Below are positions 1-5,629 of a DNA stretch of 6,482 nt, in pieces. Below the pieces are notes generated by a model. The model searched no databases. It was not told the DNA's origin and worked only from the letters and a program-made list of their open reading frames with translations. The stretch's first letter is position 1. Every line of letters begins with the position of its first letter. A program made the position numbers and the translations under genes. Source of the DNA: Hyphomicrobiaceae bacterium (lineage in GTDB: Bacteria; Pseudomonadota; Alphaproteobacteria; Rhizobiales; Hyphomicrobiaceae); contig JAFMSC010000258.1 of NCBI GenBank assembly GCA_017353825.1, forward strand, positions 1 to 6,482. Reading direction: 5' to 3'.

Positions 1-496
1 TCGGCGTGAACTTCGACACAGGATACGCGACCGGCCCGACGGAGACGCTGTCGTTGTCCGAGCGGTATTCCCGCCACTTGTTGGGGCCGCGGGCTTGCGT
101 GTGCGACGCATTCACGAGCGCCAACGGCAGGCGCAGCTTCACGGCCTTCTTGGAGTCTGGATCATCGTAGGTATGTTCGCTCAGCCCTGTCGCCTTCTCG
201 AACTTGGCATAGATTTCGGCCAACTTGACGCGCTCGTCCTGGGTGAGAGGACCGAGGCCGCCCGGGAAGCGGTAGGCCTTGCGGAACCACCCGATGGCGT
301 TCCGCAGCTGGAAGCGCGAGGCGCGCCCGACCACCGCATCAAGGGTCCCCGAAGCAATGAGCTGCTTCTGCACTTCCACATCCCTGAGGGCCTTCTCGAG
401 TTCGGGGCTGATGCGCTCAGGCCGCTGGGCCGCGGCAGGTGTGGCGAGGAGCAGCGCGAAAGCAACGGCGAGAGACGATAGGCGGGCGGCTGACAT
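1..496 (-). CDS. Exported protein, peptidoglycan-binding-like N-terminal region (partial, runs off the left edge)
   Basis: Reading leftward from ATG at 496, the frame stays open to the window edge, giving 165 residues with no stop. Seen directly: a textbook signal peptide (residues 1-23, Arg near the N-terminus, hydrophobic core VAFALLLATP, cleavage likely after AAA before Gln24); a segment at about 62-98 resembling the short peptidoglycan-binding-like repeat of alphaproteobacterial envelope proteins (RNAIGWFRKAY, then G-x-LT-x-x-ER-x-x-L); then DPDSKKAVKLRLPLALV and a Trp/Tyr-rich stretch, which resembles the 'DP..G.RIGLP..LV' domain start found after such repeats in Hyphomicrobiales proteins. 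A GAGGG ribosome site lies 8 bases before the ATG. Similar architectures often continue into a protease- or caspase-like domain, but that part is outside the window, so enzymatic function cannot be claimed. Signal peptide and start are near certain; the domain reading is from memory of the family. It is transcribed away from the catabolic operon and probably unrelated to it. Confidence 0.75.
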   Translation of the reverse strand, partial: MSAARLSSLAVAFALLLATPAAAQRPERISPELEKALRDVEVQKQLIASGTLDAVVGRASRFQLRNAIGWFRKAYRFPGGLGPLTQDERVKLAEIYAKFEKATGLSEHTYDDPDSKKAVKLRLPLALVNASHTQARGPNKWREYRSDNDSVSVGPVAYPVSKFTP

Positions 497-815
497 GGGA
501 AGCACCCTCGATTGGGGAGCACCTCGGCCGGCCGTCGCGTCCGTCTTTCACCTCTGCCGCAGACGGAGGGGCAGGTGAGGCCGGTCGTGGCCGGAAAGGC
601 GTTCGAAGTCTTCGGCGGCTTGGAGACCCTCGATTGGCACACGTCTTTAGCGCGCCAGCTGGAGCTTTGGCGCAGGCTCGCGTATGCCACACCAGCCCTG
701 CCGAGGGAAGCGCAGGACTGGCAGCTCTGCGCTCGCCTGGGGAGGCTGGGACGCTTGCGTAGGCACGCAAAGTCTGAAAACGAGGGCTCTCTCACCACCC
801 CTAGACCGCGCCCTA

Positions 816-832
816 ACGCGCCAACGGCGCGT
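816..832. repeat. Hairpin with 7-bp GC stem
   Basis: ACGCGCC and GGCGCGT flank a 3-base AAC loop. No T run follows on either strand, so it is not a canonical intrinsic terminator. It could fold in RNA or be a DNA palindrome; no role is evident. Confidence 0.5.
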
Positions 833-998
833 CTTGAGGCGCCAAACAACGCGCAGTCCCAGCACGATATACCCGCGCGGCGATGAGCTGCGAGCCCTGT
901 GGCTCGACGGTCGAGATCTCCAGCCTGCCGCAACCTGGGCGAGGCGCTGATCGGCCCGCCCAGGACAACCTGCGGGACTTCTGGAACACCTGGGTAGG

Positions 999-1012
999 TG
1001 GCGGCGCCGCCA
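999..1012. repeat. 14-bp perfect palindrome
   Basis: TGGCGGCGCCGCCA equals its own reverse complement. It lies in the gene-poor region with no adjacent promoter or gene start, so it may only reflect GC-rich composition. Confidence 0.5.
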
Positions 1013-1125
1013 GGCTGGCGGCGTTTGCGGGAAGTGAAGGGGCCGAGCCACACCTCGGCAACGACAGGGCAGGCAAGTCTCCCTTTGGTGGGGCCCATCC
1101 ATGAGAGGGCAGGCCTGCGTCCATG

Positions 1126-1236
1126 CTAGCCCAACTTCCGCAGAAAACTGCGGACGATGGGTAGGACGCTCACGACGCCGGCACACAGGCGGCCAAGGAT
1201 GACCGGCGCATAGCAGGCCAAGCATAAGAAGCCCAC
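1126..1236 (-). CDS. Possible small hydrophobic protein (36 aa), very tentative
   Basis: From a GTG at 1236 this frame gives 36 residues ending at TAG (1126-1128). The translation is strongly hydrophobic (VGFLCLACYAPVILG, then AGVVSVLPIV), has three cysteines and finishes with a basic tail (RSFLRKLG), the layout of a small single-pass membrane protein with a positive C-terminus. Against it: no good ribosome site precedes the GTG, there is no partner gene, and a hydrophobic frame of this length can arise by chance in GC-rich DNA. No family is recognised. Confidence 0.15.
   Translation of the reverse strand: MGFLCLACYAPVILGRLCAGVVSVLPIVRSFLRKLG
1137..1154. repeat. Hairpin with 7-bp stem and AAAA loop
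   Basis: TCCGCAG and CTGCGGA flank an AAAA tetraloop. The stem is compact and stable but has no following T run on either strand. It overlaps the 3' part of the weak minus-strand small frame at 1126-1236. A terminator or RNA-processing role is possible but unsupported. Confidence 0.5.
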
Positions 1237-1421
1237 GGAGTTACCGACGCCTCATCACGGCGCTACGGGGCTCCGTGCGAGCTCGAGGTAGAAGGAGGAC
1301 AAGCTCAGGCAGGCAGGGAGCAGCAATCCTTGTCGGATGGCGCCCGCTCACGTCTTGCACCATCGCCGGGCTGCTGCCGGCGGCTTCTGGCGCTGGACGA
1401 TTGCGGGCGATGCGCTTGCGC

Positions 1422-1451
1422 TTGACATCTAGGCTCAGGTGACTTCATGTA
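1422..1451 (+). promoter_or_regulatory. Putative sigma-70-type promoter of the demethylase operon
   Basis: An exact TTGACA hexamer is present at 1422-1427. At the standard 17-18 base spacing the -10 element falls at about 1445-1451 (TCATGT or CATGTA), a poor match to TATAAT. This window lies inside the left arm of the inverted repeat at 1443-1473, so a protein bound there would compete with RNA polymerase. The -35 is clear; the -10 is weak and inferred, which would fit a regulated promoter. Confidence 0.45.
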
Positions 1452-1473
1452 CATGTAATTCGCGTACATGAAG
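1443..1473. promoter_or_regulatory. Perfect inverted repeat, candidate operator
   Basis: CTTCATGTAC (1443-1452) is exactly mirrored by GTACATGAAG (1464-1473) across 11 bases. The left arm also contains the 10-bp palindrome CATGTACATG (1446-1455), so there are three GTACATG-type half-sites, two of them in direct orientation 15 bases apart. The element overlaps the likely -10 region and lies about 100 bases before the demethylase start. This placement is what one expects of a repressor operator. The IclR-family protein encoded in the same unit is the natural candidate ligand, but that link is inferred; a GntR-type regulator could also use such a site. I did not see the motif elsewhere in the window. 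Confidence 0.55.
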
Positions 1474-1560
1474 CGCCCCACTGCGGCTCGCAGCATTGGC
1501 GAGCTGGGTCCCTACGACAGGGTGGCATCGCCATCGGCCCGCGGCAGTTCCCACGATCTA

Positions 1561-1572
1561 GGGGAGGAGACC
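1561..1572 (+). promoter_or_regulatory. Ribosome binding site that sets the TTG start of the O-demethylase
   Basis: GGGGAGGAGACC directly precedes TTG at 1573, with the GGAGG core 5 bases before the codon. The frame is open back to an ATG at 1468, but that codon has no ribosome site, lies inside the inverted repeat, and would add 35 residues unlike the family. The residues after the TTG match the expected N-terminus of LigM-type proteins (NLE-x-VL). Confidence 0.8.
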
Positions 1573-2964
1573 TTGGCAAAAAATCTCGAAGAGGTGCTGC
1601 AAGGCGCCGACAACATCGTGAAGTACCTGCGCAACATGCAGAGCGGGCCCTACGTGTATCCGGGGGTGCCGCCTGAGTACACCAACTGGCGCGACGAGCA
1701 GCAGTCCTGGCAGAAGACGTGCGTGCTCTACAATCAGTCCTATCACATGGCTGATCTGGCCTTGGAGGGACCCGACGCGCTGAAGCTCCTCACCAAGCTC
1801 GGCGTCAACACGTTCAACAACTTCAGAGTCGATACCGCCAAGCAGTTCGTGCCCTGCACACCGGACGGCTACGTCATCGGCGACGTGATCCTGTTCCACC
1901 TGGCCGAGATGAGCTTCGACCTGGTCGGCCGCATCCCGGTGCTGAACTGGGTGCGCTATCACGCCGAAACCGGCGGCTACAACGTGAAGGCGGCGCTCGA
2001 CGATCGCTCCGCTGCGCGTCCCGATCCGTTCAACCGCAAGAGCTACCGCTTCCAGATCCAGGGGCCCAACGCCGTCAAGGTGATGGAGAAGGCCACCGGC
2101 AAGCCGGCGCCGGAGCTCAAGTTCTTTCACATGACCAGCGTCAGCATCGCCGGCAAGGCGGTGAAGGCGCTGCGTCACGGCATGGCGGGCCAGGCGGGCT
2201 ATGAGCTGTTCGGCCCGTACGCGGACTACCAGGCCGTCCATTCGGCGCTGGTCAAGGCCGGCGAGGAGTTCGGCCTGAAACTGTGCGGCGGACGCGCCTA
2301 CTCTACCAACACACTGGAGTCGGCCTGGATTCCCTCGCCGCTGCCTGCCATCTACACGGGCGAGGCGTTGAAGCCTTATCGCCAGTGGCTGGGCGCGGAT
2401 AGCTACGAAGCCAAGGCCTCCGTCGGCGGCAGCTACGCGTCCGACAGGATCGAGGACTACTACTTGACGCCGTGGGACCTCGGTTACGGCTTCATGGTCA
2501 AGTTCGACCACGACTTCATCGGGCGCCCGGCGCTGGAGAAGATGGCCAAGGGTCCGCACCGCAAGAAGGTGACGTTGGCGCTCGACACGGCAGACGTCTT
2601 GAAGGCGATCGGCTCGCAACTCGAGCACGGCGACCGCACCAAGTTCATCGAGTTCCCGTCCGCCGTCTACTCCATGCACCCCTATGACCTCGTCAAGGGC
2701 AACGGCAAGCCGGTCGGCCTCTCCACGTGGATCGGCTACAGCTCCAACGAGCGGTGCATGCTGACGCTTGCCATCCTCGACGCCGAGTGGGCCGAGGCCG
2801 GCAAGCGCGTCACCTTAGTCTGGGGCGAAGAGAACGGGGGCACCACCAAGCCCGTTGTTGAGCGCCACAAACAGGTTGAGATCAACGCTACGGTGAGCCC
2901 GGCACCCTACGTGGAAGTGGCCCGCAAGCAGTATGCGGGCGGCGGCGGATGGCGCGCTGTTTGA
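1573..2964 (+). CDS. ligM: LigM-type tetrahydrofolate-dependent aryl methyl-ether O-demethylase
   Basis: A 463-residue protein from TTG at 1573, close to the ~470 aa of LigM, the vanillate/3-O-methylgallate O-demethylase of Sphingobium SYK-6. The family has a GcvT/aminomethyltransferase-like fold and moves the methyl of an aryl methoxy group to tetrahydrofolate in the cytoplasm, giving a free phenol and 5-methyl-THF. Family signatures run the whole length: YVYP near residue 30, PPEYTNWRDEQ (33-43), FQIQGPNA (160-167), LRHGMAG (200-206), LESAWIPSPLPAIYTG (248-263), IEDYY-x-TPWDLGYG (293-306), VKFDHDFIGR (309-318), LVWGEENGGT (415-424). By recalled alignment, the LigM substrate and catalytic positions Tyr31, His60, Arg122 and Tyr247 correspond here to Tyr29, His58, Arg120 and Tyr243, so the active site looks intact. 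metF follows after 162 bases, as expected for methyl-THF recycling. The family assignment is strong; the substrate (vanillate, 3-O-methylgallate, syringate or another methoxylated acid) cannot be read from sequence. Confidence 0.9.
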   Translation: MAKNLEEVLQGADNIVKYLRNMQSGPYVYPGVPPEYTNWRDEQQSWQKTCVLYNQSYHMADLALEGPDALKLLTKLGVNTFNNFRVDTAKQFVPCTPDGYVIGDVILFHLAEMSFDLVGRIPVLNWVRYHAETGGYNVKAALDDRSAARPDPFNRKSYRFQIQGPNAVKVMEKATGKPAPELKFFHMTSVSIAGKAVKALRHGMAGQAGYELFGPYADYQAVHSALVKAGEEFGLKLCGGRAYSTNTLESAWIPSPLPAIYTGEALKPYRQWLGADSYEAKASVGGSYASDRIEDYYLTPWDLGYGFMVKFDHDFIGRPALEKMAKGPHRKKVTLALDTADVLKAIGSQLEHGDRTKFIEFPSAVYSMHPYDLVKGNGKPVGLSTWIGYSSNERCMLTLAILDAEWAEAGKRVTLVWGEENGGTTKPVVERHKQVEINATVSPAPYVEVARKQYAGGGGWRAV

Positions 2965-3093
2965 ACCTCTCGGCCGCGCTACCTCAGCGTGGGGTCGAGC
3001 AGAGCCCACCGATCGCCTGCGCTCAGAGAACGGGCGGCAGACCACGCAGTGGCTGCGCCAGGAACAGGTCGTTGCGGCCAAGCGCGTTTCGCC

Positions 3094-3119
3094 GTCTCGC
3101 CAAGCGTCGAGACTTGGAG
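3094..3119 (+). promoter_or_regulatory. metF ribosome site with two mutually exclusive hairpins
   Basis: The metF ribosome site GGAG (3116-3119) lies 7 bases before the ATG. Just upstream, GTCTCG (3094-3099) pairs with CGAGAC (3108-3113), leaving the GGAG free. Alternatively CCAAG (3100-3104), the loop of the first hairpin, pairs with CTTGG (3113-3117), which covers the first two bases of the ribosome site. The two folds exclude each other. The pairing is seen directly; any translational control is speculative, because such short stems can arise by chance. Confidence 0.3.
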
Positions 3120-3126
3120 TTGACCG

Positions 3127-4107
3127 ATGTCTCCCGCAGACCGCCGCAGCGACGGCGAGCAGCTCCGCGCGGCCGCACGGGCCGCCCCCGAGCGGCTGGC
3201 CGCGCTGGTTCGCGCCTACTCGATCGAAATGACGGCGAAGGACGGCGACGCCCTGCGTGAGGCCAGGGACCTCATCCCGCAGGGTACGTCGGTGTCGATC
3301 ACGTTCCTGGCCGGCGAAACGGCACCCGCGCGCGTGGCGGCGGCGAAGCAGGTGCGCAGCTACGGCTTCCATCCCAAGCCGCACATCTCGGCGCGGCGCC
3401 TGACCTCGGCTGAGGAGCTGGAGGCGTTCCTGGCCGACCTCGCTTGCCAAGCGCAGATCGACCGCGCCTTCGTCGTAGCCGGCGACCTCGGGACGCCGGC
3501 TGGGCCCTATTTCGATGCCCTCGCCGTCATCAAGAGCGGGCTCCTCGGCAGGTACGGCGTGCGCCACGTGGGAATTTCGGGCTATCCGGAAGGCCATCCG
3601 GATTTCTCCGAGGAGAAGCTCTGGCAGGCGCTGAGCGACAAGCAGCAGGCGCTCACCGATCTCGGTCACAGCTACGACATCGTCACCCAGTTCGGCTTCG
3701 ATGCGAAGCCGGTGCTTGACTGGCTGTCGAAGCTGCGCGACTCCGGGATCGCCGCGCCGGTTCGCGTCGGCGTTCCCGGACCTGCCAGCGTCAAGACGCT
3801 CTTGCGCTTCGCTGCTCGCTGCGGCGTAGCTGCATCGGCGTCGGTCATGGCCAAGTACGGCGTCTCCATCACCCAGCTGGTGATGACCGCGGGTCCGAAT
3901 GCCTTTATTACCGAGCTGGCCGGCAGCCTCGATCCGGGCAAGCACGGGGAGGTGTTCCTGCACTTCTATCCGTTCGGCGGCCTGGCGAAGACGGCGAGAT
4001 GGGTGCACGACTTCTCCGCCGGCCTGCCGGATGTCGAGTCCGGCGCCGAGGCGCGCGGTATCGGACGCACGATAAGGGGCTGGTTCAGTGGTTCCGGGCT
4101 CCGTTAA
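3127..4107 (+). CDS. metF: 5,10-methylenetetrahydrofolate reductase (MetF family)
   Basis: A 326-residue cytosolic flavoprotein-family protein. MetF interconverts 5-methyl-THF and 5,10-methylene-THF; beside a LigM-type demethylase its job is probably the oxidative direction, regenerating usable folate from the methyl-THF product. Motifs seen: SIEMTAKD (32-39), whose Glu34 fits the catalytic Glu28 of E. coli MetF; VAGD (117-120), with Asp120 matching the E. coli flavin/folate aspartate; the family hallmark GISGYPEGHPDF (149-160); TQFGFD (187-192), equivalent to TQFFFD; VRVGVPGP (212-219) in the barrel; and HFYPFGG (279-285) near the end. It is somewhat longer than the usual ~290-300 aa, mainly from N- and C-terminal tails, and belongs to the divergent MetF branch lacking the EFFPP sequence. 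The start is firm: GGAG lies 7 bases upstream and an in-frame TGA (3121-3123) blocks earlier starts. It could instead serve methionine synthesis, but the context argues for C1 catabolism. Confidence 0.88.
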   Translation: MSPADRRSDGEQLRAAARAAPERLAALVRAYSIEMTAKDGDALREARDLIPQGTSVSITFLAGETAPARVAAAKQVRSYGFHPKPHISARRLTSAEELEAFLADLACQAQIDRAFVVAGDLGTPAGPYFDALAVIKSGLLGRYGVRHVGISGYPEGHPDFSEEKLWQALSDKQQALTDLGHSYDIVTQFGFDAKPVLDWLSKLRDSGIAAPVRVGVPGPASVKTLLRFAARCGVAASASVMAKYGVSITQLVMTAGPNAFITELAGSLDPGKHGEVFLHFYPFGGLAKTARWVHDFSAGLPDVESGAEARGIGRTIRGWFSGSGLR

Positions 4108-4807
4108 ATCCGCGGCGCGCACTATCGACATCGTGGAGCGGATCGCGCGCTTTGGGCCCGCCACGGCGCGCGAGCTCGCCCGCGCCACGCGCATCCCCGA
4201 GAGCAGCCTGTCCTACCTGCTGGCGACCCTGGTCGAGCGCAACTGGCTGTGCAGCCTCGGCGACCGCACGTACGCATTGGGCTCGGCGCTGTCGCGCCTG
4301 ACTCATGGTGTGGTGCCTTCACCCGACGAGCGCCGGCGCGCGCAGCTGAGGCTTGTCTCGCGCGCGACCGGCGAGACATGCTCCCTGTTCGTGCGACGCG
4401 GCATCGATATCGAGGCGACCGACGTCGAGCTGTCGAGCCAGCTCCTGCGCTTCACTCCGGAGAAGGGCATGCGCGTGCCGCTGCATGCTTTCGCGGCCGG
4501 CAAGGCCCTGCTCGCCCAGATGTCGGGTGCGGGTCTCGACGCCTATTTCGCCGCCGGCACGCGGACACGGTTCACCGCGGCGACACTCGTCGAAGAGGCG
4601 GCGCTGCGGCGCGACATCGTCGAGACACGGGCGCGCGGTTACGCCATCTCGTGGGAGGAGCACACCCCCGGCATCGTCGGCATGGGCGTGGCTGCCAGCG
4701 ACCAATACAGCCTGAGCGTCGCCGTCCCTACCGCGCGCTTCGATGCCGCATTCGAGAAGCTGGCGGCGAAGGTGCTGCGAGAAGCCGTGAAAGCGCTCGG
4801 CGATTGA
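4088..4807 (+). CDS. IclR-family transcriptional regulator
   Basis: A 239-residue DNA-binding regulator, slightly shorter than the usual 250-270. Residues 5-75 form the N-terminal winged helix-turn-helix: SAARTIDIVERIA, then TARELARATRIPESSLSYLL with the recognition helix around 38-50, and the wing and helix through TYALGSALSRL. Residues 80-237 are the effector-binding domain, with typical features TGETCSLFVRRG (94-105), RVPLHAFAAGKALLA (129-143) and GYAISWEEHTPGIVGMGVA (184-202). Translation starts at GTG 4088, inside the last codons of metF (20-base overlap), with AAGGGG 8 bases upstream, so it is probably translationally coupled. IclR proteins often govern aromatic-acid catabolism and respond to the substrate or an intermediate. 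Here the regulator is inside the operon it most likely controls, so expression would be self-adjusting. The inverted repeat at 1443-1473 is its best candidate site. The ligand is unknown; family confidence is high. Confidence 0.92.
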   Translation: MVPGSVKSAARTIDIVERIARFGPATARELARATRIPESSLSYLLATLVERNWLCSLGDRTYALGSALSRLTHGVVPSPDERRRAQLRLVSRATGETCSLFVRRGIDIEATDVELSSQLLRFTPEKGMRVPLHAFAAGKALLAQMSGAGLDAYFAAGTRTRFTAATLVEEAALRRDIVETRARGYAISWEEHTPGIVGMGVAASDQYSLSVAVPTARFDAAFEKLAAKVLREAVKALGD

Positions 4808-4829
4808 CACCAGAGGGCAGGGTCAAATC
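4802..4829 (+). repeat. Imperfect hairpin at the iclR stop codon
   Basis: GATTGACACC (4802-4811) pairs with GGGTCAAATC (4820-4829): 9 base pairs with two single-base bulges and an 8-base loop, enclosing the iclR TGA (4805-4807). No T run follows, so it is not a standard intrinsic terminator; partial termination or RNA processing between iclR and the HAD gene is possible. An exact TTGACA (4804-4809) is embedded in it, but I see no good -10 at 16-18 bases. Confidence 0.35.
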
Positions 4830-4893
4830 CTCGCTTCGCCGCACCGTGGTAGAAATGGCGAAGTTTGGAGACGAGGGTCGGACCTCTGTTGAC

Positions 4894-4903
4894 GGAGGCG
4901 CGC
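4894..4903 (+). promoter_or_regulatory. Ribosome binding site that sets the GTG start of the HAD gene
   Basis: GGAGG at 4894-4898 lies 5 bases before GTG 4904. The frame is open further up to TTG codons at 4889 and 4865, but neither has an equally placed ribosome site and the extra residues are not typical of the family. Confidence 0.65.
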
Positions 4904-5614
4904 GTGGAACGCACCGAAATCCTCAGGCGGGAGATCAGGGCGCTGGCATTCGATCAGTACGGCACCATCGTCGATATGCAGCGAGGCCTCACCGAGGCGG
5001 TGACGCCGTTCCTCAAGGCCAAGGGCTGGGAGGGCAACCCCGGCAGCTTCGTGACGTGGTGGCGGCGCACGCACTTCGAGAACTCCATGATCGACGCGCT
5101 CATCGATCGAGGGCACACGCCCTATCGCCAGGTCGGCCACCGCGCGGTGTCCTACGTGATGGACCGCTGCGGCATCGCCTACACCCAGGACGAGGTGCAC
5201 GGGCTGGTGAGCCAGATCGAGACGCTGAAGCCGTTCCCCGATGTGGTGCCGGCGCTGCAACGCCTTCGCGCCGTCGGCTACAAGCTCGCCATCCTGTCCA
5301 ATGGCGACCGCGACATGCTCAAGGCGGCAGGCCCGCACATCGGGTTTCCATTCGACCACGTCATATCTGTGCAGGAGGCGGGATACTTCAAGCCGCACTG
5401 GAAGACCTACGCCAAGGCCTGCGAGATCATGGGCGAGGAGCGCACATCCGTCCTGTTCGTAGCCAACCACGCCTTCGACTGCATCGGCGCCAAGGCCTAC
5501 GGCATGCGCGCAGCGTTCATTGACCGGCGCAAGCGCCCCTTTGGCGAGACCCCGCACCAGCCGGACATCGTGGTGGGCGATGTTGCGGAGCTAGCCGGTG
5601 CGCTGGCGGGCTAG
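4904..5614 (+). CDS. HAD-superfamily hydrolase, type II 2-haloacid dehalogenase family
   Basis: A 236-residue protein from GTG 4904. Classical members (L-DEX YL) hydrolyse L-2-haloalkanoic acids to 2-hydroxy acids through an aspartyl-ester intermediate. Motif I is AFDQYGTIVD with nucleophile Asp17 and Thr21. A helical cap follows (about 28-115) with WWRR (52-55), where the substrate-carboxylate arginine is expected. Motif II is ILSNGD (130-135; Ser132-Asn133). Lys163 and Tyr169 lie in FKPHWKTY and match Lys151 and Tyr157 of L-DEX. The last motif, FVANHAFD (185-192), keeps Asp192, but where L-DEX has Ser175, Asn177 and Trp179 it has Ala187, His189 and Phe191. Variants of the 'VAxHxxD' kind are common in uncharacterised family members, so dehalogenation is possible but unproven; a different 2-substituted acid or phosphatase activity is an alternative. 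It lies 96 bases after iclR in the same direction and probably belongs to the operon. Its place beside an O-demethylase is not explained by any known pathway I can name. Confidence 0.85.
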   Translation: MERTEILRREIRALAFDQYGTIVDMQRGLTEAVTPFLKAKGWEGNPGSFVTWWRRTHFENSMIDALIDRGHTPYRQVGHRAVSYVMDRCGIAYTQDEVHGLVSQIETLKPFPDVVPALQRLRAVGYKLAILSNGDRDMLKAAGPHIGFPFDHVISVQEAGYFKPHWKTYAKACEIMGEERTSVLFVANHAFDCIGAKAYGMRAAFIDRRKRPFGETPHQPDIVVGDVAELAGALAG

Positions 5615-5629
5615 GCCGGGAACTTCGGG

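Larger units (their letters stand above)
497..1421. other. Long gene-poor region between the exported-protein gene and the demethylase operon
   Basis: Several open frames cross this stretch on both strands, but none gives a protein with recognisable motifs, consistent third-position bias along its length and a ribosome site; the longest are Arg/Pro/Ser-rich translations typical of random GC-rich DNA. Visible structure: an exact 12-bp direct repeat (ACCCTCGATTGG at 504-515 and 626-637); a hairpin ACGCGCC-AAC-GGCGCGT (816-832); a 14-bp perfect palindrome TGGCGGCGCCGCCA (999-1012); a hairpin TCCGCAG-AAAA-CTGCGGA (1137-1154); and a nested stem (1234-1277). Stretches around 575-720 and 883-1100 on the plus strand show some codon-like bias and may be remnants of decayed genes, but no family was recognised. 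No tRNA or insertion-sequence ends were found. Confidence 0.6.

Noticed and set aside
512..886. Plus-strand frame with a partly natural-looking stretch (AFEVFGGLETLDWHTSL, about 600-650)
   Set aside because: Codon bias is reasonable only for about 150 bases and then fades; no ribosome site and no recognised family. It might be a gene remnant but this cannot be supported.
181..1098. 305-residue minus-strand open frame overlapping the exported-protein gene
   Set aside because: It conflicts with the signal-peptide gene at 1-496 and has Ser/Pro/Arg-rich random composition.
883..1104. 73-residue plus-strand frame
   Set aside because: Moderate codon bias but no ribosome site, no motif, and it contains a 14-bp palindrome; too weak to call.
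647..1225. 192-residue minus-strand open frame in the gene-poor region
   Set aside because: Cys/Arg/Pro-rich translation without motifs or ribosome site; no transposase or other family signature.
1558..2679. 373-residue minus-strand open frame opposite the O-demethylase
   Set aside because: Antisense shadow of a gene with clear family motifs; the translation is low-complexity His/Leu/Val/Arg-rich.
2815..4194. 459-residue minus-strand open frame opposite metF
   Set aside because: It lies fully antisense to the end of the demethylase gene and metF, is Arg/Ala-rich without motifs, and is explained by GC-rich codon bias of the real genes.
4804..4832. Separate promoter for the HAD gene based on TTGACA at 4804-4809
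   Set aside because: No acceptable -10 element at 16-18 bases; the hexamer is explained by the stop-codon context and the hairpin there.
4249..5523. 424-residue plus-strand open frame across iclR and the HAD gene
   Set aside because: Out of frame with both real genes, extremely Arg-rich, no domains.
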